This document shows, piece by piece, positions 37,041-45,205 of a stretch of 64,000 bases of DNA; the first letter of the stretch is position 1, and every line of letters starts with the position of its first letter. The DNA lies in the NCBI RefSeq assembly GCF_004217555.1, contig NZ_SHKW01000001.1, positions 1,798,001 through 1,862,000 on the forward strand. Reading direction: 5' to 3'. The notes under the pieces are model-generated. The model ran no database searches, was not told the DNA's origin, and saw only the letters and a program-made list of their open reading frames with translations. The translations under genes were made by a program, and so were the position numbers. This DNA is from Edaphobacter modestus (GTDB lineage Bacteria; Acidobacteriota; Terriglobia; Terriglobales; Acidobacteriaceae).

Positions 37041-37796
37041 ATGAGTTCGCCTGGCTTGAGCCTGATTGCCTTCGTATTCATATTTGGAGGCGCAATCGTG
37101 GGGATGATTCTCCGCCGTGCGTTGCCTGATAACCATCTCCGTGATGACTCAAGAGACGTAATCAAACTTGCTACGGGACTGGTCGGAACAATATCTGCTC
37201 TGGTTCTTGGCCTGCTCGTCGCTTCGGCAAAGGGCTTTTATGATGGGCAAACCACGGAGATAACCCATATTTCGGCGAACATTGTGTTCCTCGACCTCGC
37301 CCTCGCCCGTTACGGACCCGAAACAAAGGAAGCCCGTGAAGCTTTGTGCAATACGACTGAGATAATCCTCGATCAGTCTGGGTCGAAGGACGGTGCCAGA
37401 GCCTACCGATTGGACCCAACTTCCATTGGCGGTGGTGTCCTGTACGACAAGATTCAGGCTCTTAATCCAAGCGATGACTTACAACGTTCGATAAAGTCCC
37501 AAGCGCTGAGCATGGCTGTGAATATCGGGCAGATGCGCATGTTGATGTATGAGCAGGGGACTCTGTCAGTTTCCAAGCCGTTGCTGGCCATTATGGTCTT
37601 CTGGTTGACCGTGACGTTTGTTATCTGGGGTCTCCTTGCACCTCCCAACGGAACAGTCATTGCTGTGATGTTGGCCTCAGCCCTTTCGGCTTCCGGGGCG
37701 ATCCTGCTGATCCTGGAGATGTATTCACCGTACGAGGGATTTATTCGTGTCTCGGACGCCCCCCTTCGTGCCGCGCTCGCGTATCTCGGCCATTGA
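37041..37796 (+). CDS. Bestrophin-like (DUF4239-type) membrane protein
   Basis: The 251-aa protein has an N-terminal transmembrane helix (LIAFVFIFGGAIVGMIL), a second at about 45-65 (LATGLVGTISALVLGLLVA), a cytoplasmic or periplasmic helical middle, and two C-terminal helices (LLAIMVFWLTVTFVIWGLL; VIAVMLASALSASGAILLIL). The order, with SAKGFYDGQTTEI after helix 2 and EMYSPYEGFIRVSDAPLR at the end, is that of bestrophin-like-domain proteins. Function is unknown; channel activity is not shown. GGAG lies eight bases before the ATG. Confidence 0.8.
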   Translation: MSSPGLSLIAFVFIFGGAIVGMILRRALPDNHLRDDSRDVIKLATGLVGTISALVLGLLVASAKGFYDGQTTEITHISANIVFLDLALARYGPETKEAREALCNTTEIILDQSGSKDGARAYRLDPTSIGGGVLYDKIQALNPSDDLQRSIKSQALSMAVNIGQMRMLMYEQGTLSVSKPLLAIMVFWLTVTFVIWGLLAPPNGTVIAVMLASALSASGAILLILEMYSPYEGFIRVSDAPLRAALAYLGH

Positions 37797-38220
37797 GAGA
37801 CATGCAAAATTAGCTGATTTCGGGAGACTATCTCAGCTCAGTTGGCGAGCCAACGAACTCATTGAGTAGGGATGAGATTGGTCCTCATAAACGCGTTTAC
37901 CAATCAGACTGTCGTTCCCGCAAGTCGCATTTGCGGCAAGTTCGGTCCCACGAAAGCGGAGTTTCCGCTAACCCCGTATTTAGCACTCATTGGCTCAGGC
38001 ACTTGGGACGCTTCCTGACCAGCCTCAAGCCGGCGATTTCTTGTGGATGGGGCACGGCCACTCGGGCTAAAATGAATATGTCAAGGTACGGAAAGCATGG
38101 AATTATGCGAATCCGAGGGCTGCGCCTAATTCAGGGCGATTGTTCGCACCAGTAGTTCTCCCGTAGCACCGGTTGTTGTGTTCCTTATACATTTGTTGGT
38201 ATTTGTGAGGTCAGGTAACC
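37797..38220. other. Intergenic, repeat-like fragments only
   Basis: About 420 bp without a credible gene. Around 37915-37970 there are words (GCGGCAAGTTCGG, CGGAGTTTCCGC) related to the dispersed repeat described further right. A putative -10 (TTATAC) lies near 38190 and an AGGT site just before the next ATG. Confidence 0.4.
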
Positions 38221-39597
38221 ATGACCCAGTCCAACGAACAAAATCCGAACGGCGCGAAGCACGTTTTGATCGTAGGTGGTGGTTTCGCCGGACTGAACTG
38301 CGCCCGCAAGCTGGCTGCGAATCCGAATGTTCGAATCACGTTGCTTGACAAGAATAACTATCAGCAGTTCCAGCCGCTGCTCTACCAAGTGGCCACCGCG
38401 ATCCTGGGTCCGGGCAATATAGCTTTCAATTTGCGCGGAACGCTTAGGAGCCACCCGAACGTAGACGTGAAAATGACAGAGGTCGTCTCGATCGATCTCA
38501 ACACGCGTACGGTGGAAACCGCACAGGGGCAGCACTATGAGGGTGACTTTCTGGTGCTGGCCGCCGGCTCGCAGGCAAACTTTTTCGGCACACCGGGAGC
38601 GGACGAGCACAGCTATCCACTGTACTCCCTGCACGATGCTGAGCGACTACGGTCACGCATCCTCGCCATGCTCGAATCCGCGGATCGCGATCCCTCGCTC
38701 GTTGCCAAGGGAGCGCTCAACTTCGTTATCGTAGGCGCTGGCGCTACGGGCACGGAGATGGCAGGTGCGTTTGGGGACATGCTGCAGTCGTCGCTGAAGA
38801 GAGGGACCCGCGACAAGGCTTATAAGAACCTCGCCGTGGACCGGGGGCAGATTCTCCTGGTGGATGGGGGCCACGCGGTGTTAAGTACGTTTTCCCCAAA
38901 GGCCCAGACATACGCGGCCAAAATGCTTGAGGAACGCGGAGTGCAAATTCGCCTGGGCACACGGGTGAAGGAGGTTGGGAGTGGGCACGTGGTGCTCTCA
39001 GACGGCACCAGGATTTCTACGCACACCGTCATCTGGGCAGGAGGGCTCAAGGCTGCGTCGTTATCAGACAACTTGGGGGTCAAGACTGGGCATGGTGGCC
39101 GCATCGATGTTGAAGCCGACCTTACGGTGCCGGGTTTAACGGGTGTTTATGCCCTGGGAGACTTCGCCAATATCGCGGACAAGGACGGTAGACCGCTGCC
39201 TCAGCTTGCTTCTGTGGCGGAACAGGCTGGCAAATGGTCCGCAAGGAATATCTTGTCGGACATAGCAGGAAAGCCCAGAGACCCGTTCCACTATTTTGAT
39301 AAAGGCATCATGGCGATGATCGGACGTAACTCTGCCGTGGCCGAAGTCGGTGAGCATCGCCACGAACTTCAAGGTGCTATCGCATTCGCGGCGTGGCTCG
39401 GAGTGCACGCTGCGCTGCTATCCTCCACTCGCGCGAAGATCGAGGCCTTTTTGGAGTGGGCCTGGGACTATTTCGGAGGGGCGCGCGGTGATGCGGTTCT
39501 CGACCGCGCCGAAGAATTACAGATCAACTGGAACGATGACGGGGAAGAAAGGATTTCCGCAGCGTCGCCCGCAAGCCAAACAGACAAGACGTCTTGA
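38221..39597 (+). CDS. ndh: Type-II NADH dehydrogenase / NAD(P)-FAD oxidoreductase
   Basis: A 458-aa flavoprotein with two Rossmann motifs: the FAD site VLIVGGGFAGLNCARKLA (about 14-31) and the NADH site FVIVGAGATGTEMAGAF (about 168-184). YQQFQPLLYQVATA, LAAGSQANFFG, VIWAGGL and GVYALGDFANI complete the NDH-2 pattern. A C-terminal hydrophobic/amphipathic part (LQGAIAFAAWLGVHAALL) likely docks it to the inner membrane. It passes electrons from NADH to quinone without pumping protons. It is followed directly by a transaldolase stump. Confidence 0.88.
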   Translation: MTQSNEQNPNGAKHVLIVGGGFAGLNCARKLAANPNVRITLLDKNNYQQFQPLLYQVATAILGPGNIAFNLRGTLRSHPNVDVKMTEVVSIDLNTRTVETAQGQHYEGDFLVLAAGSQANFFGTPGADEHSYPLYSLHDAERLRSRILAMLESADRDPSLVAKGALNFVIVGAGATGTEMAGAFGDMLQSSLKRGTRDKAYKNLAVDRGQILLVDGGHAVLSTFSPKAQTYAAKMLEERGVQIRLGTRVKEVGSGHVVLSDGTRISTHTVIWAGGLKAASLSDNLGVKTGHGGRIDVEADLTVPGLTGVYALGDFANIADKDGRPLPQLASVAEQAGKWSARNILSDIAGKPRDPFHYFDKGIMAMIGRNSAVAEVGEHRHELQGAIAFAAWLGVHAALLSSTRAKIEAFLEWAWDYFGGARGDAVLDRAEELQINWNDDGEERISAASPASQTDKTS

Positions 39598-39604
39598 CGT
39601 TATA

Positions 39605-39826
39605 GCAGGCGTGATACTTTCCGGCGCGGAAACTTTTGAAGGCATTGGCCGATCACGGCGATGTCGGATCGGTACAGGTGGTGACTGCGAACAGGTGCCG
39701 GGGCAGCTTGTCCAGGCTGGGGTAGACATTGATGCGCTGGGAGCGTAGCTTCAGCAGCGACGATTCCTGGAACGAGTTGATGAAGGTCATTGCTTCGAAG
39801 AGCGCAGCCATCGGGAAAGGAGCCTA
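39605..39826 (+). pseudogene. tal: Transaldolase C-terminal remnant
   Basis: Pieces in more than one frame match the end of transaldolase: LLKALADHGDVGS near 39630, then QLVQAGVDIDALGA near 39710-39745, and finally DDSWNELMKVIASKSAAIGKG at 39763-39825. The N-terminal three quarters are absent and stops interrupt the frames. It stands before ppgK and the start of pgi, so an original tal-ppgK-pgi operon can be inferred. Confidence 0.7.
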
Positions 39827-39829
39827 GGA

Positions 39830-40606
39830 ATGGACGTGCTGAGCGTCGATGTGGGCGGGACCCACGTCAAGCTGCTCGCTACCGGACAGGACGAACCGCG
39901 CAAGTTTGTCTCGGGCCCGAAGCTGACCCCACGACAGATGGTCACGCAGGTCCGCAAGCTGGCGCAGGGCTGGACCTATCAGGCGGCGTCGATAGGCTAT
40001 CCCGGAGTGGTGACCCACAACCGGCCGATCTCGGAACCGCACAATCTGGCGAGCGGTTGGGTGGCTTTCAATTTCGAAAAGGCGTTCCGCGTGCCGGTGA
40101 AGGTCATCAATGACGCGGCCATGCAGGCCCTAGGGAGCTACAAGAAAGGGCGAATGCTGTTCCTTGGGCTGGGGACGGGGCTGGGATCCGCCATGATCGT
40201 CGACGGAGATGTGCAGCCCATGGAGTTGGCCCACCTGCCATACAAGCACGCGACCTATGAGGATTACGTTGGTTTGCGGGGCTTTCAGCGAATGGGCCCC
40301 AAGAAATGGCAGAGTCATGTCTTTGATGTCGTCGCTCTGCTCTCGGCGGCGTTGGAGCCCGATGACATCGTCCTCGGCGGCGGCAATGTCAGAGAACTGA
40401 AGCAGCTTCCTCCAGGTTGTCGCGCGGGCAACAATGCCAATGCATTCTTAGGAGGCTTTCGCCTATGGGGCAACGCTGTCGAGCACCTTCCGGGTAGTGT
40501 CGCGGGATCTGGCGCGGCTGCGGCGGTGGAAGACCTCCCATTAGACAAGAAGAAGGGTAAAGAGAAGACCCGTAAGACGCCGCAGCGATCGGCAAAAGGA
40601 GATTAA
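39830..40606 (+). CDS. ppgK: Polyphosphate glucokinase-like ROK-fold kinase
   Basis: A 258-aa sugar kinase of the hexokinase/ROK superfamily. VLSVDVGGTHVKLLATG is the phosphate-1 loop, then SIGYPGVVTHNRPI, VINDAAMQALGSY with the catalytic Asp, LFLGLGTGLGSAMIVDG (phosphate-2) and IVLGGGNV (adenosine motif). The length and the missing ROK zinc cysteines fit polyphosphate/ATP glucokinase. The Lys-rich tail (KKKGKEKTRK) is unusual. It lies between remnants of transaldolase and glucose-6-phosphate isomerase, which agrees with a glucose-phosphate role. Confidence 0.85.
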   Translation: MDVLSVDVGGTHVKLLATGQDEPRKFVSGPKLTPRQMVTQVRKLAQGWTYQAASIGYPGVVTHNRPISEPHNLASGWVAFNFEKAFRVPVKVINDAAMQALGSYKKGRMLFLGLGTGLGSAMIVDGDVQPMELAHLPYKHATYEDYVGLRGFQRMGPKKWQSHVFDVVALLSAALEPDDIVLGGGNVRELKQLPPGCRAGNNANAFLGGFRLWGNAVEHLPGSVAGSGAAAAVEDLPLDKKKGKEKTRKTPQRSAKGD

Positions 40607-40608
40607 CA

Positions 40609-40680
40609 ATGGCGGGACGCCTGGAATCGCTCACGGGACTGCCGGCGTGGAAGGCGCTCGCAGCTCACTACAAGAAAATG
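40609..40680 (+). pseudogene. pgi: Glucose-6-phosphate isomerase, first 24 codons only
   Basis: After ppgK a new ATG with AAAAGGAG eight bases upstream starts MAGRLESLTGLPAWKALAAH and four more codons, resembling the N-terminus of Pgi (..PAW.AL.AH...M). At 40681 the frame runs into the terminal repeat of an IS6 fragment. Confidence 0.65.
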
Positions 40681-40892
40681 GGCTCTGTTGCATTAACTCT
40701 GTTGGTCGCAGTTCGTCCGTTGCGCGGTTTACATCAGGCAGCGATAACGAAGATGTCGAACAGCTTGTTTACGAAGCGCACCTCGTCTTTGACATGCGGC
40801 TTACACGTGAGGCAATGTCCTCGGCGGATCATCCGCATCACCTCGAACCCCTTCATCGTAGCGGCGGCCGTCTTCATTGTCTGAAAGCCTCG
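40681..40892 (-). mobile_element. IS6-family right-end fragment (212 bp)
   Basis: The segment begins with the terminal repeat GGCTCTGTTGCATTAAC and matches the last 212 bp of the complete IS6 copy at 53639-54454, in opposite orientation, with only one mismatch that I found. It encodes only the last ~60 transposase residues. It joins the cut pgi gene to the cut blaR1 gene and so marks an IS6-mediated deletion or inversion. Confidence 0.9.
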
Positions 40893-41428
40893 ACCTGTAC
40901 AACCGCTGATTGAATGAGCTTTACCGGCTGTGTAATTCCAAGGCGGTGACGCAGCTCTTGAAACCTATGTTGTAGGCCCACTGGAACCGGCTGCGATATA
41001 GCCGATTTCATCCTCCGCGCAACAATCATCCCTGTGCTTAGCCGGCCCATAAAAAGAACGACACCTGCGAACCATGTAAGCAGCACCCAATGCATCGATC
41101 GATCCAGAGTAATTACCGCTTGCTCTATCAAAGGAATTGATATCTGATCGAATCCATTTGGAAGGCTCAGTTCTGCTCCCTCCACGGTAGTTATATTTGT
41201 GATTGCCTTAGAGTCGTTGTGTGAATTTGCCACAAGATAAAAAAACGTGATGACCGGCAAAATCATCATCAATGCCAATGCACAGCATGCGGCCAGGTAG
41301 CGCCATTGCGGTGAACGTCCGCGCAGCAAGCCAAGAGCACATGCAAGCAAAAGTGCCACAAGCGCGCCCTGCCACAAAAGATGCAGCAGGCTCCAGCCCA
41401 TCGCGTGGAATAGAGTAATGTCAGTCAT
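40893..41428 (-). pseudogene. blaR1: BlaR1/MecR1-type M56 sensor peptidase, truncated
   Basis: The first ~178 residues of an antirepressor sensor: MTDITLFHAMGWSLLHLLWQ, an ALVALLLACALGLL helix, RYLAACCALALMMILPVITFFYLV, and a third/fourth membrane segment HWVLLTWFAGVVLFMGRL, ending at VKLIQSAVVQVEAF. The zinc-protease HEXXH part and the sensor domain are missing because the IS6 fragment replaces them at 40892. ATG overlaps the blaI stop (ATGA). Confidence 0.85.
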
Positions 41429-41826
41429 TGCGCCCCTTTCTCGAACTCATCGAGCATCTTACGAATATCCGCCAATTCCGCCGGAGAAACTTTTTGTGAC
41501 GAAAGTGCGCCAAGTACCAGGTTCTTCGCAGAGCCACCGAAGGCTCGGTGGAGCAGATTTCTTGCCAGTTGCTGCTGGGTTCGTTCTTTGGGTAGTCGCG
41601 CCTCATACACATGCGAGCGAAATCGCTCGCTTCGCAGCAGCAGACCCTTTTCAGCCATCACCTGCATCTGCTTCAGCACTGTGGTATAGCCAATTTGTTT
41701 GTCGCTCAAGGCGTTGTGGACCTCGCGAACTGTGCTTGCCCCGGCGGTCCACAGCATGTTGAGAATCAATAACTCAGCTTCGGTGGGAAGTGGCGTTATC
41801 GCTTTCGAGGATGCTCGTTTTCTCAT
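41425..41826 (-). CDS. blaI: BlaI/MecI-family transcriptional repressor
   Basis: A 133-aa winged-helix repressor: LPTEAELLILNMLWTAGAST, then VREVHNAL and GYTTVLKQMQVMAEKGLL, the usual BlaI DNA-binding domain, followed by a dimerisation helix (SPAELADIRKMLDEFEKG). ATG at 41826 follows AAGG and is preferred to the upstream in-frame codon because the promoter covers the extension. With its partner blaR1 truncated, the repressor may be permanently active. Confidence 0.9.
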   Translation of the reverse strand: MRKRASSKAITPLPTEAELLILNMLWTAGASTVREVHNALSDKQIGYTTVLKQMQVMAEKGLLLRSERFRSHVYEARLPKERTQQQLARNLLHRAFGGSAKNLVLGALSSQKVSPAELADIRKMLDEFEKGAQ

Positions 41827-41833
41827 GAGCACA

Positions 41834-41862
41834 ACCTTATTACGAGACACGTCGTATGTCAA
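41834..41862 (-). promoter_or_regulatory. blaI promoter with operator dyad
   Basis: On the minus strand TTGACA (41862-41857) and TAAGGT (41839-41834) are 17 bp apart. The 16-bp spacer word TACGACGTGTCTCGTA (41856-41841) is an imperfect dyad with TACGA/TCGTA arms, placed where a BlaI-type repressor would block RNA polymerase. Confidence 0.6.
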
Positions 41863-42432
41863 CGATTTCTCTCGTACTTATCACGAAACTAAAGAAGTGA
41901 AGCAGAAGTGGGGCCCTGCGATGAGCTGGGGAGATGAGAGCTCGAGACAATTAGGGGACACGACCTTGAGTACTACCTGCAGGTCTTGGATGAGATAGGC
42001 AAAGACGCTCGGCTTTTCTGATCGGCGACTGATGATCGCCATGCTATGCTCTTGGTCGCCAGAACCACTTGAGTGATTAACCGGCTTGTCGGAAAGGTGA
42101 AACCGAACTGCCTGAAAGTCACGTTTCCGGCAAGTTCGAGGGCGGTGTGGACCCAGAATGCGAAGTTGCTCATAATGTATGGTCCGCCGTCTGAATGCAA
42201 GGGGAAAGTTTATGGATGAAGGAATGTCTGCGTCAATGTATCCGGCCTTTTGGTGGAGATCAGTCTCCTGGCCATGATGAGATACGCCGCGTACCTGTCC
42301 TACAAAACCCCTCGGCTGTGGAAGAGCCTATTGAGCAATCAGGTTTCAGGTACGCCGTTTGACTGTTCTTTCATCTTTACTTATCCGGTGCAGACCTCGG
42401 TGGGAGAACTTGATCTTGATAGCTACGCTTAG
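41863..42432. other. Intergenic with repeat copy A
   Basis: About 570 bp without a supported gene. The part 42081-42172 is one copy of a dispersed repeat (see separate entry). The remainder shows no family signature. Confidence 0.4.
42081..42172. repeat. Dispersed repeat, copy A
   Basis: It contains CGGCTTGTCGGAAAGGTGAA, CCGAACTGCC, GTTTCCGGCAAGTTCGAGG and GACCCAGAATGCGAAGTTGC. The first three words recur at 50894-50955 and the last two at 48287-48342. These look like ends of an unrecognised mobile element. Confidence 0.6.
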
Positions 42433-43464
42433 CTAGGCCGCGACTGGCTCTTGAACTGCCCGATAGTCCTGGCCGCTTGACAGCACGGCCCAAGCGATCC
42501 TTGCCAGTTTGTTTGCCGTGGCGACGATGAGCACGTTGCGTGGCGCTCTGGCTTCAAGAGCGGTCATCCACGCGCCCATGGCGACGCGGTCTCGCTTCGA
42601 TCGCAATACGACTGCGCGGGCTCCATGGATGAAGATCTTGCGCAGGTAGTTGTTACCGCGCTTGCTGATACCGAAGAGGCGGGCCTTACCACCGGTCGAG
42701 TGCTGTCGTGGCACAAGCCCAAGCCAGGAAGAAAACTCACGCCCCTTATGGAAGGCTGCGCCGTTACCGATCGCGGCTACGATCGCGGTTGCGACCAGCG
42801 GGCCAACGCCGGGGATCTGCCTGAGCCGCGTGCATGCCGCATCACTTGAGGCAATCAGCTCCACTTCCTGGTTCAGATCGACCACCCGCTGTTCAAGATC
42901 CTTCCACTCGTTCCAAAGTTGAGCCAGCAGGTTCCGCATACGCGGAGTGAGATCTTCCTCGGCGTTCTCGAGGATCTCGGGCATGCGCTCGCGCAGCCTG
43001 GCCGGGCTCTTTGCAAATACCAGACCCCGCTCCAGCAGGAAGGCCCGCAGCTGGTTGATGACTGAGGTTCTTCGCGCGATCAAACGATCGCGCACACGAT
43101 GCAATGCCTGCAGATCCAGCTGGTCGTCCGTCTTGATCGGAACAAATCGCATGTTCTCCCGATCCACAGCCTCAGCAATGGCTTCCGCATCCAGGAAGTC
43201 GTTCTTGTTCGACTTCACGAATGGCTTCACGAACTGGGCCGGGATCAGCTTCACATCGTGGCCTTGTTCTCGTAAAGTACGGCCCAGGAAGTGCGCCCCG
43301 GAACAGGCCTCCATCCCAATCAAAGAGGTCTGCAGGTTCGCGGTGAAGGCAATCAACTGCTTCTGGGTAAACTTCTTCTTCAGCAGCACCTTGCAGTTAT
43401 CGCCAAGAGCCACCAGGTGAAAGGTCGTCTTGCCAAGGTCAATGCCTACGGAACGAATCTCCAT
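42433..43464 (-). CDS. IS110-family transposase
   Basis: A full-length 343-aa DEDD transposase: GIDLGKTTFHLVALG at the start, GMEACSGAHFLGR, AQFVKPFVKSNKNDFLDAEAIAEA (here split as the KPFVKSNKNDF and DAEAIAEA words) and the C-terminal Tnp20 domain with LRQIPGVGPLVATAIVAAIG and SWLGLVPRQHSTGGKARL. IS110 elements lack long terminal repeats, so exact ends are not called; the words TGTATCCGGCC at about 42236 and 43567 may be near them. Confidence 0.93.
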   Translation of the reverse strand: MEIRSVGIDLGKTTFHLVALGDNCKVLLKKKFTQKQLIAFTANLQTSLIGMEACSGAHFLGRTLREQGHDVKLIPAQFVKPFVKSNKNDFLDAEAIAEAVDRENMRFVPIKTDDQLDLQALHRVRDRLIARRTSVINQLRAFLLERGLVFAKSPARLRERMPEILENAEEDLTPRMRNLLAQLWNEWKDLEQRVVDLNQEVELIASSDAACTRLRQIPGVGPLVATAIVAAIGNGAAFHKGREFSSWLGLVPRQHSTGGKARLFGISKRGNNYLRKIFIHGARAVVLRSKRDRVAMGAWMTALEARAPRNVLIVATANKLARIAWAVLSSGQDYRAVQEPVAA

Positions 43465-43636
43465 GTCGATGATCCTCCTTCAATCTGCCTATAAGATCCT
43501 CATCGCCAGATTGAGGTTTAAGCGGTAGAGTCGAGATGTGACGCGGTGGTTTAGGTTCGGCCTATCTGTATCCGGCCCTTTCGTCTGCCGGTGCCTCATT
43601 ATCCAGACCGTGCTCCGTTTTCACATCCCGCTCATC

Positions 43637-43669
43637 GAACCGGACAGGCGGATCTCCCGCATCCGGCTC
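43637..43669 (-). ncRNA. Group II intron domain V
   Basis: On the minus strand GAGCCGGATGCGGGAGATCC then GCCTGTCCGGTTC forms the short domain V hairpin: stem GAGCCGGA / TCCGGTTC, bulge and GAGA-like tetraloop stem. It lies 12 bp beyond the maturase stop, the usual place. Confidence 0.75.
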
Positions 43670-43680
43670 TCGGAGAAGAC

Positions 43681-44745
43681 TCACGCTTTCGCCCACGGAA
43701 AGTTGCGTGTCCGTCTGTCCAGACGAACAAGACCCAAGGCTCCATAGAGATGTGTGTCCGGGAACATCCCGTTTGCACGTCCTGAGAGCTTATGTTTCGT
43801 TCGCAACCACAGACGCAGCCTCATCGCCGCGTAACCGTCTACAGCGCGATAGGCCGTACTGACGGGTCCAAGACAAAAGTAGTTCGCCCATCCGCACATT
43901 GTGCGGTTGAGCTTCGTCACTATTGTTAATGGATCCAACGAGGTTGTACTCCGTCCGGTCATTTCGCGTATTTCCCCACGGATGCGTCGCACCCGTTTTC
44001 GCGCTGGAACGGTGCCAAGATAGGCTCGTCCAGTTTTGGGGCTGTAGCATTGACCGAACGTGTATCCAAGAAAATCAAACTTCTCTTCCGGCACAGAGCA
44101 GACCCGCGTCTTCGAGTCGTTCACCGTCAACTTCAGCTTCGACATCATCTTCTGCATCGTGTCTAGAGCTTGTTTCGCTCCAGTCCGACAGCAGATGACA
44201 AGATCATCGGCGTAGTTCACGATGTACGCTTCCCAACGTGCCTCGTACCCGAGTTCCTTCCACCCGAGTACAAATCGGCGCATATACAGATTGCTGAGCA
44301 GTGGGCTGATCGGAGCTCCTTGTGGAGTACCCCGACCTTCGTCCCGATTGCGCACGCTCCGACGTTGATTTCCATGCTCATCGGTTTCCTCAACCGGAGC
44401 TTCCAGCCACATCTTGATCAGATGCAGCATCGCTCCGTCGACGACCCTTCGAGCCACCGATCTCATAAGCTCGGCGTGTGGAACACTATCGAAGTAGCTG
44501 CTGAGATCCGCATCTACAATCTTCCTATGGCCAGTGTTGATCAGCTTATGGACATGTCGCACTGCGTCCAACGCGCTGCGGTCTGCCCGATAGGCATACT
44601 GCTCAGGCTGCAAGTCGGCTTCGAATATAGGTTCGAGCACCGACATTGCCGCCGTCTGCACAACCCGATCTCGGATTGTGGGTATACCTAACGGCCTCTG
44701 CTTCCCATCCGGCTTGGGTATGTATACGCACAGCCTGTCTCGGCG
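43681..44745 (-). pseudogene. ltrA: Group II intron reverse transcriptase/maturase, N-terminus missing
   Basis: The open frame begins around 44745 with VYIPKPDGKQRPLGIPTIRD (RT motif 0-1) and goes on with YAYRADRSALDAV, DADLSSYFDSV, GTPQGAPISPLLSNLYM, the catalytic YADD box in VNYADDLVICC, and a maturase X domain followed by a C-terminal GYAAMRLRLWLR-like GIIM region. About 80 N-terminal residues are missing. The internal GTG at 44661 is not the original start. Confidence 0.85.
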
Positions 44746-44747
44746 CT

Positions 44748-45180
44748 AGAGGTGCCTGCGCACTTCAGCGGATTCCGAACCATATTTTCCTCGTTTCATC
44801 ATTTTTCACCCAACGATGCGCGAAGAATACTCTGTGATGCAGCAACGCATCGCCAGGGAATTGCTATCTTTGAGGGCGCAAAGAGAGATATGAGAGTCAT
44901 GCTCGCGATCTGCTTTTTTCCCATGGTCGCTCTGCTTATTACGCCAGCGATTCGGCCTTTCCGCTGGCCACGAATTATCTGGACCTATGTCATACCACTT
45001 GTTCCGTTTATGCTCTGGTTTGAGGGCCTCATGTCATGCCTACGTGCTTACTCGAAGGATGAGCTATTCCAGATGTCAAAGCGGTTACGAGTGAAGGACT
45101 ATCACTGGCAAGCGGGAACGAAGAGGAATGGCTTTGTACCGATAACTTATTTGATTGGCTATCCAAAGAGAACTGAGTAA
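44748..45180 (+). pseudogene. Class I SAM-dependent methyltransferase, C-terminal fragment
   Basis: The sense frame starts abruptly with EVPAHFSGFRTIFSSFHHFS and continues DARRILCDAA, GIAIFEGAKRD, two hydrophobic segments (MLAICFFPMVALLITPAI; IIWTYVIPLVPFMLWFEGL), and YHWQAGTKR, the usual C-terminal part of a membrane-associated class I methyltransferase found in many soil bacteria. The SAM-binding half is lost at the junction with the group II intron remnant (about 44748). Confidence 0.7.
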
Positions 45181-45205
45181 CGTTTCCGTAGTTGCCGAAA
45201 ACCCC

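Larger units (their letters stand above)
43600..44747 (-). mobile_element. Group II intron, 5'-truncated
   Basis: The piece holds most of a reverse transcriptase/maturase reading frame and, downstream on the minus strand, a domain V hairpin. Its 5' part is missing: at about 44747 the intron sequence ends and a methyltransferase gene fragment begins on the other strand. Confidence 0.75.
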
